Positions 8,447 through 15,722 of a stretch of DNA of 15,722 nt are shown in pieces. Made by a program: the position numbers and the translations under genes. Origin of the DNA: Deinococcus sp. (lineage in GTDB: Bacteria; Deinococcota; Deinococci; Deinococcales; Deinococcaceae); the NCBI GenBank assembly GCA_025351205.1, contig JANXWI010000322.1, positions 1 through 15,722 of the forward strand, in the 5' to 3' direction. Position 1 is the stretch's first letter. Each line of letters starts with the position of its first letter. The notes below the pieces were generated by a model. It was not told the DNA's origin. It ran no database searches and saw only the letters and a list, made by a program, of their open reading frames with translations.

Positions 8447-8452
8447 ATGCTA
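8447..8452 (-). promoter_or_regulatory. -10 box TAGCAT of the SDR gene
   Basis: On the minus strand TAGCAT is followed by GGCCGC and the ATG at 8440, a 6-nt spacing. It sits in the 152-bp divergent gap 8441-8592, which otherwise holds only the protease promoter. Confidence 0.5.
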
Positions 8453-8580
8453 GCGGTGAGAAGCTCGGAGATGGGAGGTTTTCCTTTTGCTTGGTCTTTC
8501 ATTCGCACGCGCTCTGTATTCTCGTCCAGTGAAACGCCCACCATACAGATTCCCCTCAGCCAGCCGTCAGGCGGATGCGG

Positions 8581-8586
8581 CAGACT
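8581..8586 (+). promoter_or_regulatory. Possible -10 box CAGACT of the protease gene
   Basis: CAGACT lies 6 nt before the ATG at 8593. It matches the recurring TANNNT pattern except for its first base. Its position supports 8593, not the in-frame ATG at 8575, as the start. Confidence 0.4.
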
Positions 8587-8592
8587 GACCTC

Positions 8593-9693
8593 ATGTTCCG
8601 TCTCACCGCAAAGCGTTCTGCCCTCGCTGCCCTGGCCCTGAGCGCCCCCCTCGGACTGGCCGCCGCCATCCGCATCACCGTGACGCCGCCCGCCGAGATT
8701 CAACCCGTTCAGACTCAGCCTGTGGCCTCAGACCCCACCGACCCATTCTTTGCCCAGCAGTGGAACCTGCGCCAGATCGGTGTTCAGGACGCCTGGGCCA
8801 CCGTGGCGGGCGCTGCGGTCACGGTGGCGGTACTCGACACCGGCTACGTGCCGAGCAGCGAGCTGGCGGGCCGCGAGGTCAACGGCTACGATTTCGTGTC
8901 CAGCACTGCGCGCAGCGGCGACGGGAACGGGCGCGACCCCGATGCCAGCGGGGTGGGGGTATTGTCGTACCACGCCGAGGTGGTCGCCAACCTGATCGCG
9001 GCGGCCAGAGACGGCCAGGGCGTGGTGGGAGTCAACCCACTGGCCCGCATCGTGCATGTGCGGGTGGCCGGAACCGACGGCCTGATCGACCCGCAGGACC
9101 TCGCCGACGCCATGCGCTGGGCGGCAGGTCTGAGCGTGCCCGGCGTGCCCGTAAATCTCAATCCGGCCCGCGTCCTGAACCTCAGCCTGTACGCCGATTT
9201 CGTGCCGCTCAGCGGCTGCGACGCCCGCATCAGGGCGGCCACAGCAGCGGTCACGGCAAGGGGCGCGCTGGTGGTGGCGGGCGCGGCCAACGACGGCGCG
9301 GACGCGTCCGGCTACACCCCTGCGGGCTGCCCGAATGTGCTGACCGTGACGGCGGTGGACCGCAGCGGGCAGCGCCCGGGGTACGCCAACTGGGGCAGGA
9401 GCGTGGCGCTCGCGGCCCCCGGCGGCACGGCGGGCGATGGTCTGCCCCTGTGGAGCGGAGGCGAGCTGACCCTGAAAAACGGCACCAGCTTCTCGGCCCC
9501 GCAGGTGTCGGGCGCGGCGAGCCTGATGCTGGGCGTGAATCCGGCCCTGACGCCCGCCACACTCACGGCCATGCTCAAAGCTTCGGCCACGCCCTTTCCA
9601 GACGGACGCTGCGACCCCCAGAACGCCCTGCACACCTGCGGCGCGGGCATCCTGAACGTGGGCGCGGCCCTGAAGCTGGCGGCCAAAAGATAA
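8593..9693 (+). CDS. Secreted subtilisin-like serine protease (S8)
   Basis: The 366-aa product starts with a signal peptide: positive MFRLTAKR, a hydrophobic stretch to about residue 25, and AAA as a likely cleavage site, so it should be exported. A short spacer (SDPTDPFFAQQWNLRQIGVQDAW, as two runs at about 47-69) is typical of subtilases just before the first catalytic strand. The catalytic Asp is D82 (VAVLDTGYV), the His is H127 (SYHAEVVANLIAA), the oxyanion Asn is N233 (VAGAANDGAD) and the Ser is S299 (NGTSFSAPQVSGAA). The usual HGT after the His is replaced by HAE. Four Cys (209, 246, 340, 349) could form disulfides outside the cytosol. I chose the ATG at 8593 because it begins the signal peptide. 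No separate C-terminal domain is present. Confidence 0.93.
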   Translation: MFRLTAKRSALAALALSAPLGLAAAIRITVTPPAEIQPVQTQPVASDPTDPFFAQQWNLRQIGVQDAWATVAGAAVTVAVLDTGYVPSSELAGREVNGYDFVSSTARSGDGNGRDPDASGVGVLSYHAEVVANLIAAARDGQGVVGVNPLARIVHVRVAGTDGLIDPQDLADAMRWAAGLSVPGVPVNLNPARVLNLSLYADFVPLSGCDARIRAATAAVTARGALVVAGAANDGADASGYTPAGCPNVLTVTAVDRSGQRPGYANWGRSVALAAPGGTAGDGLPLWSGGELTLKNGTSFSAPQVSGAASLMLGVNPALTPATLTAMLKASATPFPDGRCDPQNALHTCGAGILNVGAALKLAAKR

Positions 9694-9721
9694 GGGGTCG
9701 GCTGTCCCGGCGGCCTGCCAG

Positions 9722-9727
9722 TACACT
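9722..9727 (+). promoter_or_regulatory. -10 box TACACT of the 58-aa gene
   Basis: TACACT lies 9 nt before the ATG at 9737, downstream of the protease stop at 9693. It lets the small gene be transcribed separately from the protease. Confidence 0.5.
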
Positions 9728-9736
9728 GGTTTGCAG

Positions 9737-9913
9737 ATGAACAACCCGTCCAACTTCCGGATCTACTTTCTGGCCGTGCTGTCGGCGGCCTGGATCATCC
9801 TGGCGCTCGCCAGTGCGCGGGGCGGCAAGTGGCCGATTGCCGCGATCTGCCTCGTGATGGCGGTGGCCAACAGTGTGCAGCTGTACCGCCTGACGCGCCA
9901 GGGGAAGTCGTAA
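9737..9913 (+). CDS. Small two-helix membrane protein, 58 aa
   Basis: The family is not recognised. There are two hydrophobic segments: about residues 9-26 (IYFLAVLSAAWIILALAS) and about 33-49 (PIAAICLVMAVANSVQLY). A short basic loop (ARGGKW) joins them, and the tail RLTRQGKS is basic. By the positive-inside rule both the loop and the tail are basic, so the topology is unclear. An in-frame TTG at 9731 would add two residues, but the ATG fits the -10 spacing better. It follows the secreted protease by 43 bp and precedes the broken HAD gene by 25 bp. A link to either is only inference. Coding status is supported by the promoter-like box and by composition; it is otherwise hypothetical. Confidence 0.65.
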   Translation: MNNPSNFRIYFLAVLSAAWIILALASARGGKWPIAAICLVMAVANSVQLYRLTRQGKS

Positions 9914-9926
9914 GAGCAGGCCGCAG

Positions 9927-9932
9927 TACAGT
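9927..9932 (+). promoter_or_regulatory. -10 box TACAGT of the HAD-like gene
   Basis: TACAGT is followed by CTGGGG and the ATG at 9939, the 6-nt spacing seen across the window. The promoter of the frameshifted gene therefore looks intact. Confidence 0.5.
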
Positions 9933-9938
9933 CTGGGG

Positions 9939-10305
9939 ATGTCCGAAACCAGACCCGCGCTCGTCGTTTTTGTGGATGTCGATGAGACGTTCGTTCGTAA
10001 CTACGGCACCGCCCGAATTCCGATTCCGGCGGTGATTGCCCATGTCCGCCAGCTGCACGAACAGGGCGCTGCACTGTACTGCTGGAGTTCAGGACTGCTG
10101 GAGTTCAGGCGGGGCGGAGTACGCGCGCGAAAGTGCTGTGGAAGCCGGAATCGACATGTGTTTTGTCGGCTTCATTCCCAAGCCGCAGGTGATGATCGAC
10201 GATCAGAATGTTTCGGCCTGGAGGCGGCTGCTTCAGGTTCACCCGAACAGGTGTGACAAGCAGAGTGTTCAGAGCTACCGGGACCAGATGCATCCGACCT
10301 TGTAG
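9939..10305 (+). pseudogene. Small HAD-like hydrolase, frameshifted by a 16-bp duplication
   Basis: The frame begins MSETRPALVVFVDVDETFV, where DVDET (13-17) is the HAD nucleophile motif. It reads normally to YCWSSG (47-52), then shifts and stops at 10254-10256, giving 105 aa. The expected continuation, GAEYARESAVEAGI and then PKPQVMIDDQ (Lys and the Asp-Asp pair of motif IV), is in another frame and runs to the TAG at 10303-10305. Between them is an exact tandem duplication of 16 bp (10078-10109). Removing one copy joins the frames and gives a 116-aa protein with nothing missing. The allele is therefore either a recent loss of function, a reversible switch or a sequence error. The intact family is a minimal HAD fold of unknown substrate. 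The end is 2 bp from the convergent hsp20 stop. Confidence 0.85.
10078..10109 (+). repeat. Exact 16-bp tandem duplication
   Basis: ACTGCTGGAGTTCAGG occurs at 10078-10093 and again at 10094-10109 with no mismatch. As 16 is not a multiple of three, it shifts the HAD-like frame by one base. Confidence 0.97.
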
Positions 10306-10307
10306 CC

Positions 10308-10703
10308 TTATTCTTCGCCGCGCTCCAGTTGCAGCCAGGTCTTGCGCCGCTTCTCGAACCTCACGCTCAGCACGCCGCTGTTCAGGCTGGCCTGGGCGCT
10401 GCCGGGCACCACGGCGTCGGGGAAGGTCAGGCTGCGCACGAAGCGGCCTTCCGGACGTTCACGGCTGAGCTGCTGGCCCGCGTGGGCCGGGCCGCGTTCA
10501 CCGGCGACGGTCAGCTCGCCGCCCTCCTCGGACAGCTCCAGCTGCTCGGTACTCAGCCCCGGCACGTCCATGACCAGCAGCAGGTGGGTGTCCTGATCGA
10601 GCCAGTCGGCGGCAGGCTCCCAGGGAAAGGCGCTGCCGATGCTCTCGACCTCCTCGCGCAGCGCCATGAGGGTGTTCAGCCGGGCGAGGACAGGCTCGTT
10701 CAT
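10308..10703 (-). CDS. Small heat shock protein (Hsp20/alpha-crystallin)
   Basis: The 131-aa product is an ATP-independent holdase that binds unfolding proteins in the cytosol. The alpha-crystallin domain covers about residues 30-118: WLDQDTHLLLVMDVPGLS opens it, ELSEEGGELTVAGER follows, then ERPEGRFVRSLTFPDAV (the usual ER-x-x-G-x-F-x-R-x-x-x-LP pattern) and ASLNSGVLSVRFEKRRK, which matches the family signature A-x-L-x-x-GVL. The usual Pro-Lys after this signature is absent, and there is no clear I-x-I/V motif in the short C-terminal tail (TWLQLERGEE), so oligomer assembly may differ from typical family members. TACCCT lies 6 nt before the ATG. The gene is convergent with the broken HAD gene, with a 2-bp gap and no terminator seen. 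Confidence 0.85.
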   Translation of the reverse strand: MNEPVLARLNTLMALREEVESIGSAFPWEPAADWLDQDTHLLLVMDVPGLSTEQLELSEEGGELTVAGERGPAHAGQQLSRERPEGRFVRSLTFPDAVVPGSAQASLNSGVLSVRFEKRRKTWLQLERGEE

Positions 10704-10709
10704 GCCAGT

Positions 10710-10715
10710 AGGGTA
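10710..10715 (-). promoter_or_regulatory. -10 box TACCCT of the hsp20 gene
   Basis: On the minus strand TACCCT is followed by ACTGGC and the ATG at 10703. I see no CIRCE-type inverted repeat near it, so heat control, if any, is not visible. Confidence 0.5.
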
Positions 10716-10759
10716 ACATCACAGCCCGGCACTGAATACGTCCAGATTCCCGTTTCTTC

Positions 10760-10801
10760 TCATGGACACACGGACTCTGGTCATGGGCACACGGACTCTG
10801 G
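10760..10801. repeat. 21-bp tandem repeat upstream of hsp20 and miaA
   Basis: TCATGG-R-CACACGGACTCTGG occurs at 10760-10780 and 10781-10801 with one mismatch (A or G). It lies in the 184-bp divergent gap, 57 bp before the hsp20 start and 86 bp before the miaA start, where it could be a regulator site or a slippage product. Confidence 0.85.
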
Positions 10802-10875
10802 TGTTGGTGCCCGTCAGGACGCTGCGCCGCTCCGCCCGGTCTGTTTCGAGATCAACAAACACAGGTGGCCTTGGA

Positions 10876-10881
10876 TAGAGT
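10876..10881 (+). promoter_or_regulatory. -10 box TAGAGT of miaA
   Basis: TAGAGT ends 6 nt before the GTG at 10888 but directly abuts the earlier in-frame GTG at 10882. By the spacing used elsewhere here, 10888 is the start. Confidence 0.5.
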
Positions 10882-10887
10882 GTGCGG

Positions 10888-11802
10888 GTGCGTTCCGCTT
10901 CGCCCATCGCCGTTCTGACTGCCCCCACCGCCGCCGGAAAAACGGGTATGGCGGTGCGGCTGGCCCTGGAAGCGGGCCGGGTGGAAATCGTGTCTGCCGA
11001 CGCCTTTCTGGTGTACCGGGGCCTGGACATCGGCACGGCCAAGCCCACCCTGATGGAGCGCCGGGGCGTGCCGCATCATCTGCTGGACGTGGCCGACGTG
11101 AGCAAAAATTATGACGTGGCCCGCTACGTGGGTCAGGCGCAGGCGGCCATCGCCGGGATTCTGGAGCGAGGAAACACGCCGCTGCTGGTGGGCGGAACCG
11201 GGTTCTACCTGTCTGCACTGATCCGGGGCCTGCCGCTGACGCCCAAAAGCGAACCGCAGGCGCGGGCGGCGCTGGAACAGGAACTCTCAGAGCGCGGGCT
11301 GGACGCCCTGCTGACCGAGATCGGGGCGTCCAGCCCCGCCGAAGCCCGCCGGATGGAACGCAACCCGCGCCGGGTGCTGCGGGCGCTGGAGGTGTTCCGG
11401 CAGACGGGGCGCTGGCCCGGAGAGTTCGGCAGCACCTCTCCGGCCTACACCTACCGGGTCGCCGCGTTCAGCCCGCCGCTGCCGGAACTGGAACGGCGGA
11501 TCAGCGAGCGTGCCGCCGCCATGTTCGCCGCTGGCTGGCCCGCCGAGGCGCAGTGGCTGGCCTCGCAGACAGACCCGGCCACTGTGCCCCGCCCGACGGT
11601 CTGGCAGACGCTGGGCTACGAGCAGGCGCTGGCGGTGATGCGGGGCGAACTGGATGTTCAGGACGCGCAGCAGGCCGTGGTGCAGGCCACCCGTCAGTAC
11701 GCCAGGCGGCAGCTGACCTGGTTCCGGCGGCAGCTCGGGGCCGACATCCTTGAGCCGGAGGCGGCGCGGCGCTTGGTGGCTGACTGGCTGGCCCGGCGGT
11801 GA
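10888..11802 (+). CDS. miaA: tRNA dimethylallyltransferase
   Basis: MiaA adds a dimethylallyl group to N6 of adenosine 37, next to the anticodon of tRNAs that read codons beginning with U. The 304-aa product is of usual length. APTAAGKT (12-19) is the P-loop (family form GPTASGKT). VSADAFLVYRGLDIGTAKP (35-53) contains the conserved catalytic Asp38 and the diphosphate-binding TAKP; the SRQ often seen here is AFL. GGTGFYLSAL (102-111) is the tRNA/substrate motif, and the C-terminal RQYARRQLTWFRRQ (269-282) matches the family's TRxxAKRQxTW signature. I chose GTG 10888 for its spacing from the -10 box; GTG 10882 would add two residues. The GNAT gene starts 18 bp after the stop. Confidence 0.95.
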   Translation: MRSASPIAVLTAPTAAGKTGMAVRLALEAGRVEIVSADAFLVYRGLDIGTAKPTLMERRGVPHHLLDVADVSKNYDVARYVGQAQAAIAGILERGNTPLLVGGTGFYLSALIRGLPLTPKSEPQARAALEQELSERGLDALLTEIGASSPAEARRMERNPRRVLRALEVFRQTGRWPGEFGSTSPAYTYRVAAFSPPLPELERRISERAAAMFAAGWPAEAQWLASQTDPATVPRPTVWQTLGYEQALAVMRGELDVQDAQQAVVQATRQYARRQLTWFRRQLGADILEPEAARRLVADWLARR

Positions 11803-11808
11803 AACCTC

Positions 11809-11814
11809 TATGCT
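11809..11814 (+). promoter_or_regulatory. -10 box TATGCT of the GNAT gene
   Basis: TATGCT starts 6 bp after the miaA stop and ends 6 nt before the ATG at 11821. The GNAT gene can therefore be transcribed from its own start even though it follows miaA closely. Confidence 0.5.
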
Positions 11815-11820
11815 CGGTGC

Positions 11821-12282
11821 ATGGACATCCAGCTGCTGGTAGGCGAGGAGGCGGTGGCCCAGGTTCCCGCCCTGATTCCGGTGGCCGCCGAGATTTTTGA
11901 CGACGGAGACCGTTTTGCCACGCTTGAGCAGGACGCCGCCGAGAAGCCGGGGCTGATGCTGCTGCTGGCCTGGGAAGGCGACGACTGCCTGGGCTTCAAG
12001 GCGGGCTACCGCCGCAACGAGGATCACTTCTACAGCTGGCTGGGTGGGGTGCTGCCGGGGGCGCGGGGTCAGGGCATCGCCCGCCGCCTGATGCTGGCCC
12101 AGCACGAATGGGTGCAGGGGCAGGGCTACGTCTACGTGACCACCGAGACCTACAACCGCTACCGTGACATGCTGCTGCTCAACCTGCGCATGGGCTTCGA
12201 CGTGGTGGGCACGCTGACCACCCTGAAAGGGGAGACGAAGATCGTGCTGCGCAAGGTGCTGGGAGAGCCGGAAGACGTATAA
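11821..12282 (+). CDS. GNAT-family N-acetyltransferase
   Basis: The 153-aa product is a single-domain GNAT enzyme that moves an acetyl group from acetyl-CoA to an amine. LMLLLAWEGDDCLGFKAGYR (about 45-64) gives strands 2-4. YSWLGGVLPGARGQGIARRL (about 71-90) contains motif A, the acetyl-CoA-binding loop R-G-Q-G-I-A. VYVTTETYNRYRDMLLLNLRMGF, as two runs at about 104-126, carries motif B and the usual N-x-R-x-x-x-L/M-x-x-N-x-x-x-GF end, and the final strands follow. The acceptor is not evident; members of this fold act on antibiotics, protein N-termini, amino acids and polyamines. It has no signal peptide and should be cytosolic. Its position between miaA and lysS does not prove a role in translation, since each has its own -10 box. 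Confidence 0.88.
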   Translation: MDIQLLVGEEAVAQVPALIPVAAEIFDDGDRFATLEQDAAEKPGLMLLLAWEGDDCLGFKAGYRRNEDHFYSWLGGVLPGARGQGIARRLMLAQHEWVQGQGYVYVTTETYNRYRDMLLLNLRMGFDVVGTLTTLKGETKIVLRKVLGEPEDV

Positions 12283-12305
12283 CGCCTGACCCGCAGGCCC
12301 GCCCG

Positions 12306-12311
12306 TATACT
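12306..12311 (+). promoter_or_regulatory. -10 box TATACT of lysS
   Basis: TATACT, the best match to the bacterial consensus TATAAT in the window, ends 7 nt before the lysS ATG at 12319. No -35 hexamer close to TTGACA is seen at the expected distance. Confidence 0.55.
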
Positions 12312-12318
12312 TGCCCCC

Positions 12319-13883
<1,565 letters not shown>

Positions 13884-13884
<1 letters not shown>

Positions 13885-14007
13885 AGCATCTGTCATCATT
13901 CCGCCGCCGAAAGGCGGTTATCTTGTCGGCTCCAATCATGCCCAATGCCCGACTAAATTCACTCTTTCCAGACGGTTAAATTGAAACTGTCAATTCGACA
14001 ACTGCTC
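13884..14007. mobile_element. MITE-like 124-bp element with terminal inverted repeats
   Basis: GAGCATCTGTC (13884-13894) is the imperfect inverted copy of GACAACTGCTC (13997-14007), with 9 of 11 positions matching. Both ends are flanked by TA (13882-13883 and 14008-14009), as expected for a TA target duplication; counting the flanking bases, the match is 12 of 14. By hand count the interior is about 48% G+C, far below its neighbours. No reading frame in it is long enough to be a transposase. On the minus strand it holds a TTGACA (13988-13993). The TAG stops of lysS and of the monooxygenase gene each consist of the TA plus the first base of the inverted repeat. It could be a miniature element, an insertion sequence relic, or a chance intergenic repeat. 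Confidence 0.6.
13904..13917 (+). terminator. Short GC hairpin with GAAA loop after lysS
   Basis: CCGCC-GAAA-GGCGG forms a 5-bp stem closed by a stable GNRA tetraloop, 20 bp after the lysS stop, followed by TTATCTTGT. The T-run is poor, so it is a weak but plausible lysS terminator. It is carried by the MITE-like element. Confidence 0.5.
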
Positions 14008-15515
14008 TAACCAGAGGCCACCGCGTCAGGCAGGATGGGCGGGACGCGCCTGGGACTGAACCTCGCCCTATACAGCGACGGATCGAAGCGCCGCAGCGTT
14101 TGCCTGAACGCCGAGGCCCGCCCCGGCCAGAGGGTGCTGTTGCGCCCGTTCTCGTCGAGATAAAAACTGGTGCAGCCTCCCTGCACCCAGACCGACGAGC
14201 GCAGCCTGTCCTGCAATCCGTCGCTGTAACGCCGCTGCGCCTCGGGGCTGGGTTCCAGGGCCAGCAGGTGCTGCCGGTCCATGTGCTCCAGCGCCCGCAT
14301 GATGTATTCCAGCTGCGCCTCGATGATGTACACGATACTGTTGTGCCCCAGCGCGGTGTTCGGCCCGACCAGCAGAAACAGATTGGGGAACCCGGCGATG
14401 GTGGTGCCGTGCAGCGCTTCCAGATGCCCGGCCCAGGCGTGCGCGAGACTCTGCCCGCCCCGCCCGAAAATGATGCGGGCGACGGGTGGCCGCGCAGCGT
14501 TGAAGCCGGTGGCCCCGATCAGCACGTCGAAACTCCGGCGCTGGCCGTCTGCGGTCACCACCTCGTCACCCTGCACCTCGGTGATGGCCTCGGTGACCAG
14601 TTCCACGTTGGGCTGAAGCAAGGCCGGATAGTAGTCGTCACTGACCAGAATCCGCTTGCAGCCGACCCGGTAGGAGGGCGTCAGTTTCTGCCGCAGCGCC
14701 GCGTCCGGAACCTGCGCCGCCAGATGCCCGTGCCCGAGCCGCTCGACCAGTTCACCCACCCGCCTGCTGATAAATCCCAGGTGCTGAAGCTCCGCCCGCC
14801 CGAACACGTACTGGCGCGACAGCCGTTGCAGCAGCGGAAAGCGCCGGAAGGCCCGCCGCCTGCGCCCGCTCGTCTCCTGGTCCATACGGGGCATGACCCA
14901 GGGCGGTGTCCGCTGGAAGACCGTGACCTGCGCGGCCACCTTGCGCACCTCGGGCACGAACTGGATGGCCGACGCGCCCGTGCCGATCACCGCCACCCGT
15001 TTGCCCCTCAGGTCGGCGCCGTGGTTCCAGCGGGCCGAGTGGAAGCGTTCGCCCCCGAAGCCCTTCAGGCCGGGAATCTCGGGCCATCTGGGTTCGATCA
15101 GCGGACCGTGCCCGGACACCAGCACGCGGGCGCTGTACTCACCCTGGCTGGTCTGAACGCGCCAGAGGGCCGCCTCGTCGTCCCAGCGGGCCTCCTGTAC
15201 CTCGTGGTGAAATCGGATGTGGGGCGTCACGCCAAACCCGTCAGCCGTGCGCTTCAGGTACGCCAGGATTTCCGGCTGGCGGGCGTAGCGGTGCGCCCAG
15301 TCGGGATTGGGCGCGAACGAGAAGGAATACAGGTCACTTCTGATGTCGCAGGCGCAGCCGGGGTAGGTGTTGTCGCGCCAGGTGCCGCCCACCTCGCCCG
15401 CCCGCTCGAACACCACGAAATCGGTCATGCCGCGTTGCCTGAGCCGGATCGCCATGCCCAGCCCCGCGAAGCCTGTGCCGAGAATGGCGACCTGAACATG
15501 CTGCACCTGGGTCAT
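14007..15515 (-). CDS. Baeyer-Villiger-type flavin monooxygenase
   Basis: The 502-aa product should use FAD and NADPH to insert oxygen next to a ketone or to oxidise a heteroatom. GTGFAG (13-18) is the FAD-binding Rossmann motif. GGTWRDNTYPGCACD (43-57) fits the type I BVMO fingerprint [AG]GxWxxxx[FY]P[GM]xxxD. FGGERFHSARW (153-163) fits FxGxxxHxxxW, although the next residue is Asn and not the usual Pro/Asp. GTGASA (178-183) is the NADPH-binding motif, and GATGF (334-338) and GPNTALGHNS (384-393) complete the domain order. I chose the ATG at 15515 because AGGAGG lies 6 nt before it; the frame extends upstream to 15554. The stop uses the edge of the 124-bp element. The substrate is unknown. 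It is convergent with lysS and has no pathway partners in view. Confidence 0.93.
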   Translation of the reverse strand: MTQVQHVQVAILGTGFAGLGMAIRLRQRGMTDFVVFERAGEVGGTWRDNTYPGCACDIRSDLYSFSFAPNPDWAHRYARQPEILAYLKRTADGFGVTPHIRFHHEVQEARWDDEAALWRVQTSQGEYSARVLVSGHGPLIEPRWPEIPGLKGFGGERFHSARWNHGADLRGKRVAVIGTGASAIQFVPEVRKVAAQVTVFQRTPPWVMPRMDQETSGRRRRAFRRFPLLQRLSRQYVFGRAELQHLGFISRRVGELVERLGHGHLAAQVPDAALRQKLTPSYRVGCKRILVSDDYYPALLQPNVELVTEAITEVQGDEVVTADGQRRSFDVLIGATGFNAARPPVARIIFGRGGQSLAHAWAGHLEALHGTTIAGFPNLFLLVGPNTALGHNSIVYIIEAQLEYIMRALEHMDRQHLLALEPSPEAQRRYSDGLQDRLRSSVWVQGGCTSFYLDENGRNSTLWPGRASAFRQTLRRFDPSLYRARFSPRRVPPILPDAVASG

Positions 15516-15521
15516 CCTGAA

Positions 15522-15527
15522 CCTCCT
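15522..15527 (-). promoter_or_regulatory. Strong Shine-Dalgarno AGGAGG of the monooxygenase
   Basis: AGGAGG with 6-nt spacing decides the ATG at 15515 over the upstream in-frame ATG at 15554. It implies a transcript with a 5' leader, unlike most genes here. I could not place its -10/-35 boxes in 15528-15722. Confidence 0.85.
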
Positions 15528-15575
15528 GTGGCGAATTGAGGAAACGCGATTCACAGGATGCGCCAGGGCACGCCC

Positions 15576-15605
15576 ACAGTCGTGAGAGGGACAGTCGTGA
15601 GAGAG
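15576..15605. repeat. 15-bp tandem repeat upstream of the monooxygenase
   Basis: ACAGTCGTGAGAGRG occurs at 15576-15590 and 15591-15605 with one mismatch. It is about 60 bp before the start codon, a position suited to an operator with two direct half sites. The rest of 15516-15722 shows no gene or clear promoter. Confidence 0.8.
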
Positions 15606-15722
15606 ACGGCCCCGGCAAGGCGCTCAGGGGCAACTTTCCTCGAAATCCTGTGCCGGACAATTTTTAGCGTCGGAGGCGACTGGAACGAAGGCTTCTCCCT
15701 CCTTTTGGATAGAGAGACACAT

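Noticed and set aside
8575..8592. An upstream ATG for the protease
   Set aside because: It would put MRQTDL before the signal peptide and lies upstream of the -10-like box; the ATG at 8593 fits both.
13955..13993. TTGACA on the minus strand within the 124-bp element as a full promoter
   Set aside because: The -35 hexamer is perfect, but no acceptable -10 hexamer lies 16-18 bp from it, and it would read antisense into lysS.
14100..15539. A 479-codon plus-strand open frame opposite the monooxygenase
   Set aside because: The minus-strand frame holds every flavin monooxygenase motif. The plus frame has shadow composition and no recognisable domain.
15705..15722. TTGGATAGAG followed by ACACAT at the window edge as a new leaderless plus-strand gene
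   Set aside because: It resembles the miaA start region (TTGGATAGAG at 10871-10880), but the window ends before a start codon is complete, so it cannot be supported.

Overview
The window is a GC-rich (by eye about two thirds G+C), gene-dense bacterial chromosome segment that I place in Deinococcus or a close relative. The reasons are: at least ten starts have a TANNNT-type -10 hexamer only 6-9 nt before the start codon (leaderless or nearly leaderless mRNAs, known to be common in Deinococcus); an RNase R with very long low-complexity tails; several intergenic palindromes and short tandem duplications; and housekeeping proteins with Ala/Arg/Pro-rich composition. No species can be named from the sequence alone.

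Layout, left to right. 1-700: the 3' end of a dihydroorotase gene, overlapped by one base by a small SAM-dependent methyltransferase and closed by a clear hairpin terminator. 719-5768 (minus strand): an exonuclease III family AP endonuclease followed by a giant RNase R (1335 aa). 5963-8440: a small uncharacterised protein (+), an 81-bp stepped palindrome, an App1/DUF2183-type phosphatase (-) and a short-chain dehydrogenase (-). 8593-10305: a secreted subtilisin-like protease, a 58-aa two-helix membrane protein and a small HAD-like gene broken by an exact 16-bp tandem duplication. 10308-10703 (-): a divergent small heat shock protein. 10888-13884 (+): miaA, a GNAT acetyltransferase and lysS, each with its own -10 box close to the start codon, so they need not form one transcript. 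13884-14007: a 124-bp MITE-like element whose ends supply the stop codons of both flanking convergent genes. 14007-15515 (-): a Baeyer-Villiger-type flavin monooxygenase, one of two genes here for which I see a Shine-Dalgarno sequence. No gap between genes exceeds 300 bp; the largest are 4727-5003 and 15516-15722.

The genes are mostly housekeeping: RNA decay (rnr), DNA repair (xth), tRNA modification (miaA), tRNA charging (lysS) and protein quality control (hsp20), with a few accessory enzymes. I see no CRISPR array, phage, toxin-antitoxin or multi-gene defence system, and I do not claim a new multi-gene system. The most notable signals are the MITE-like element, the reversible-looking 16-bp duplication in the HAD gene, the repeated motifs in the RNase R tails, and the uniform leaderless start architecture.
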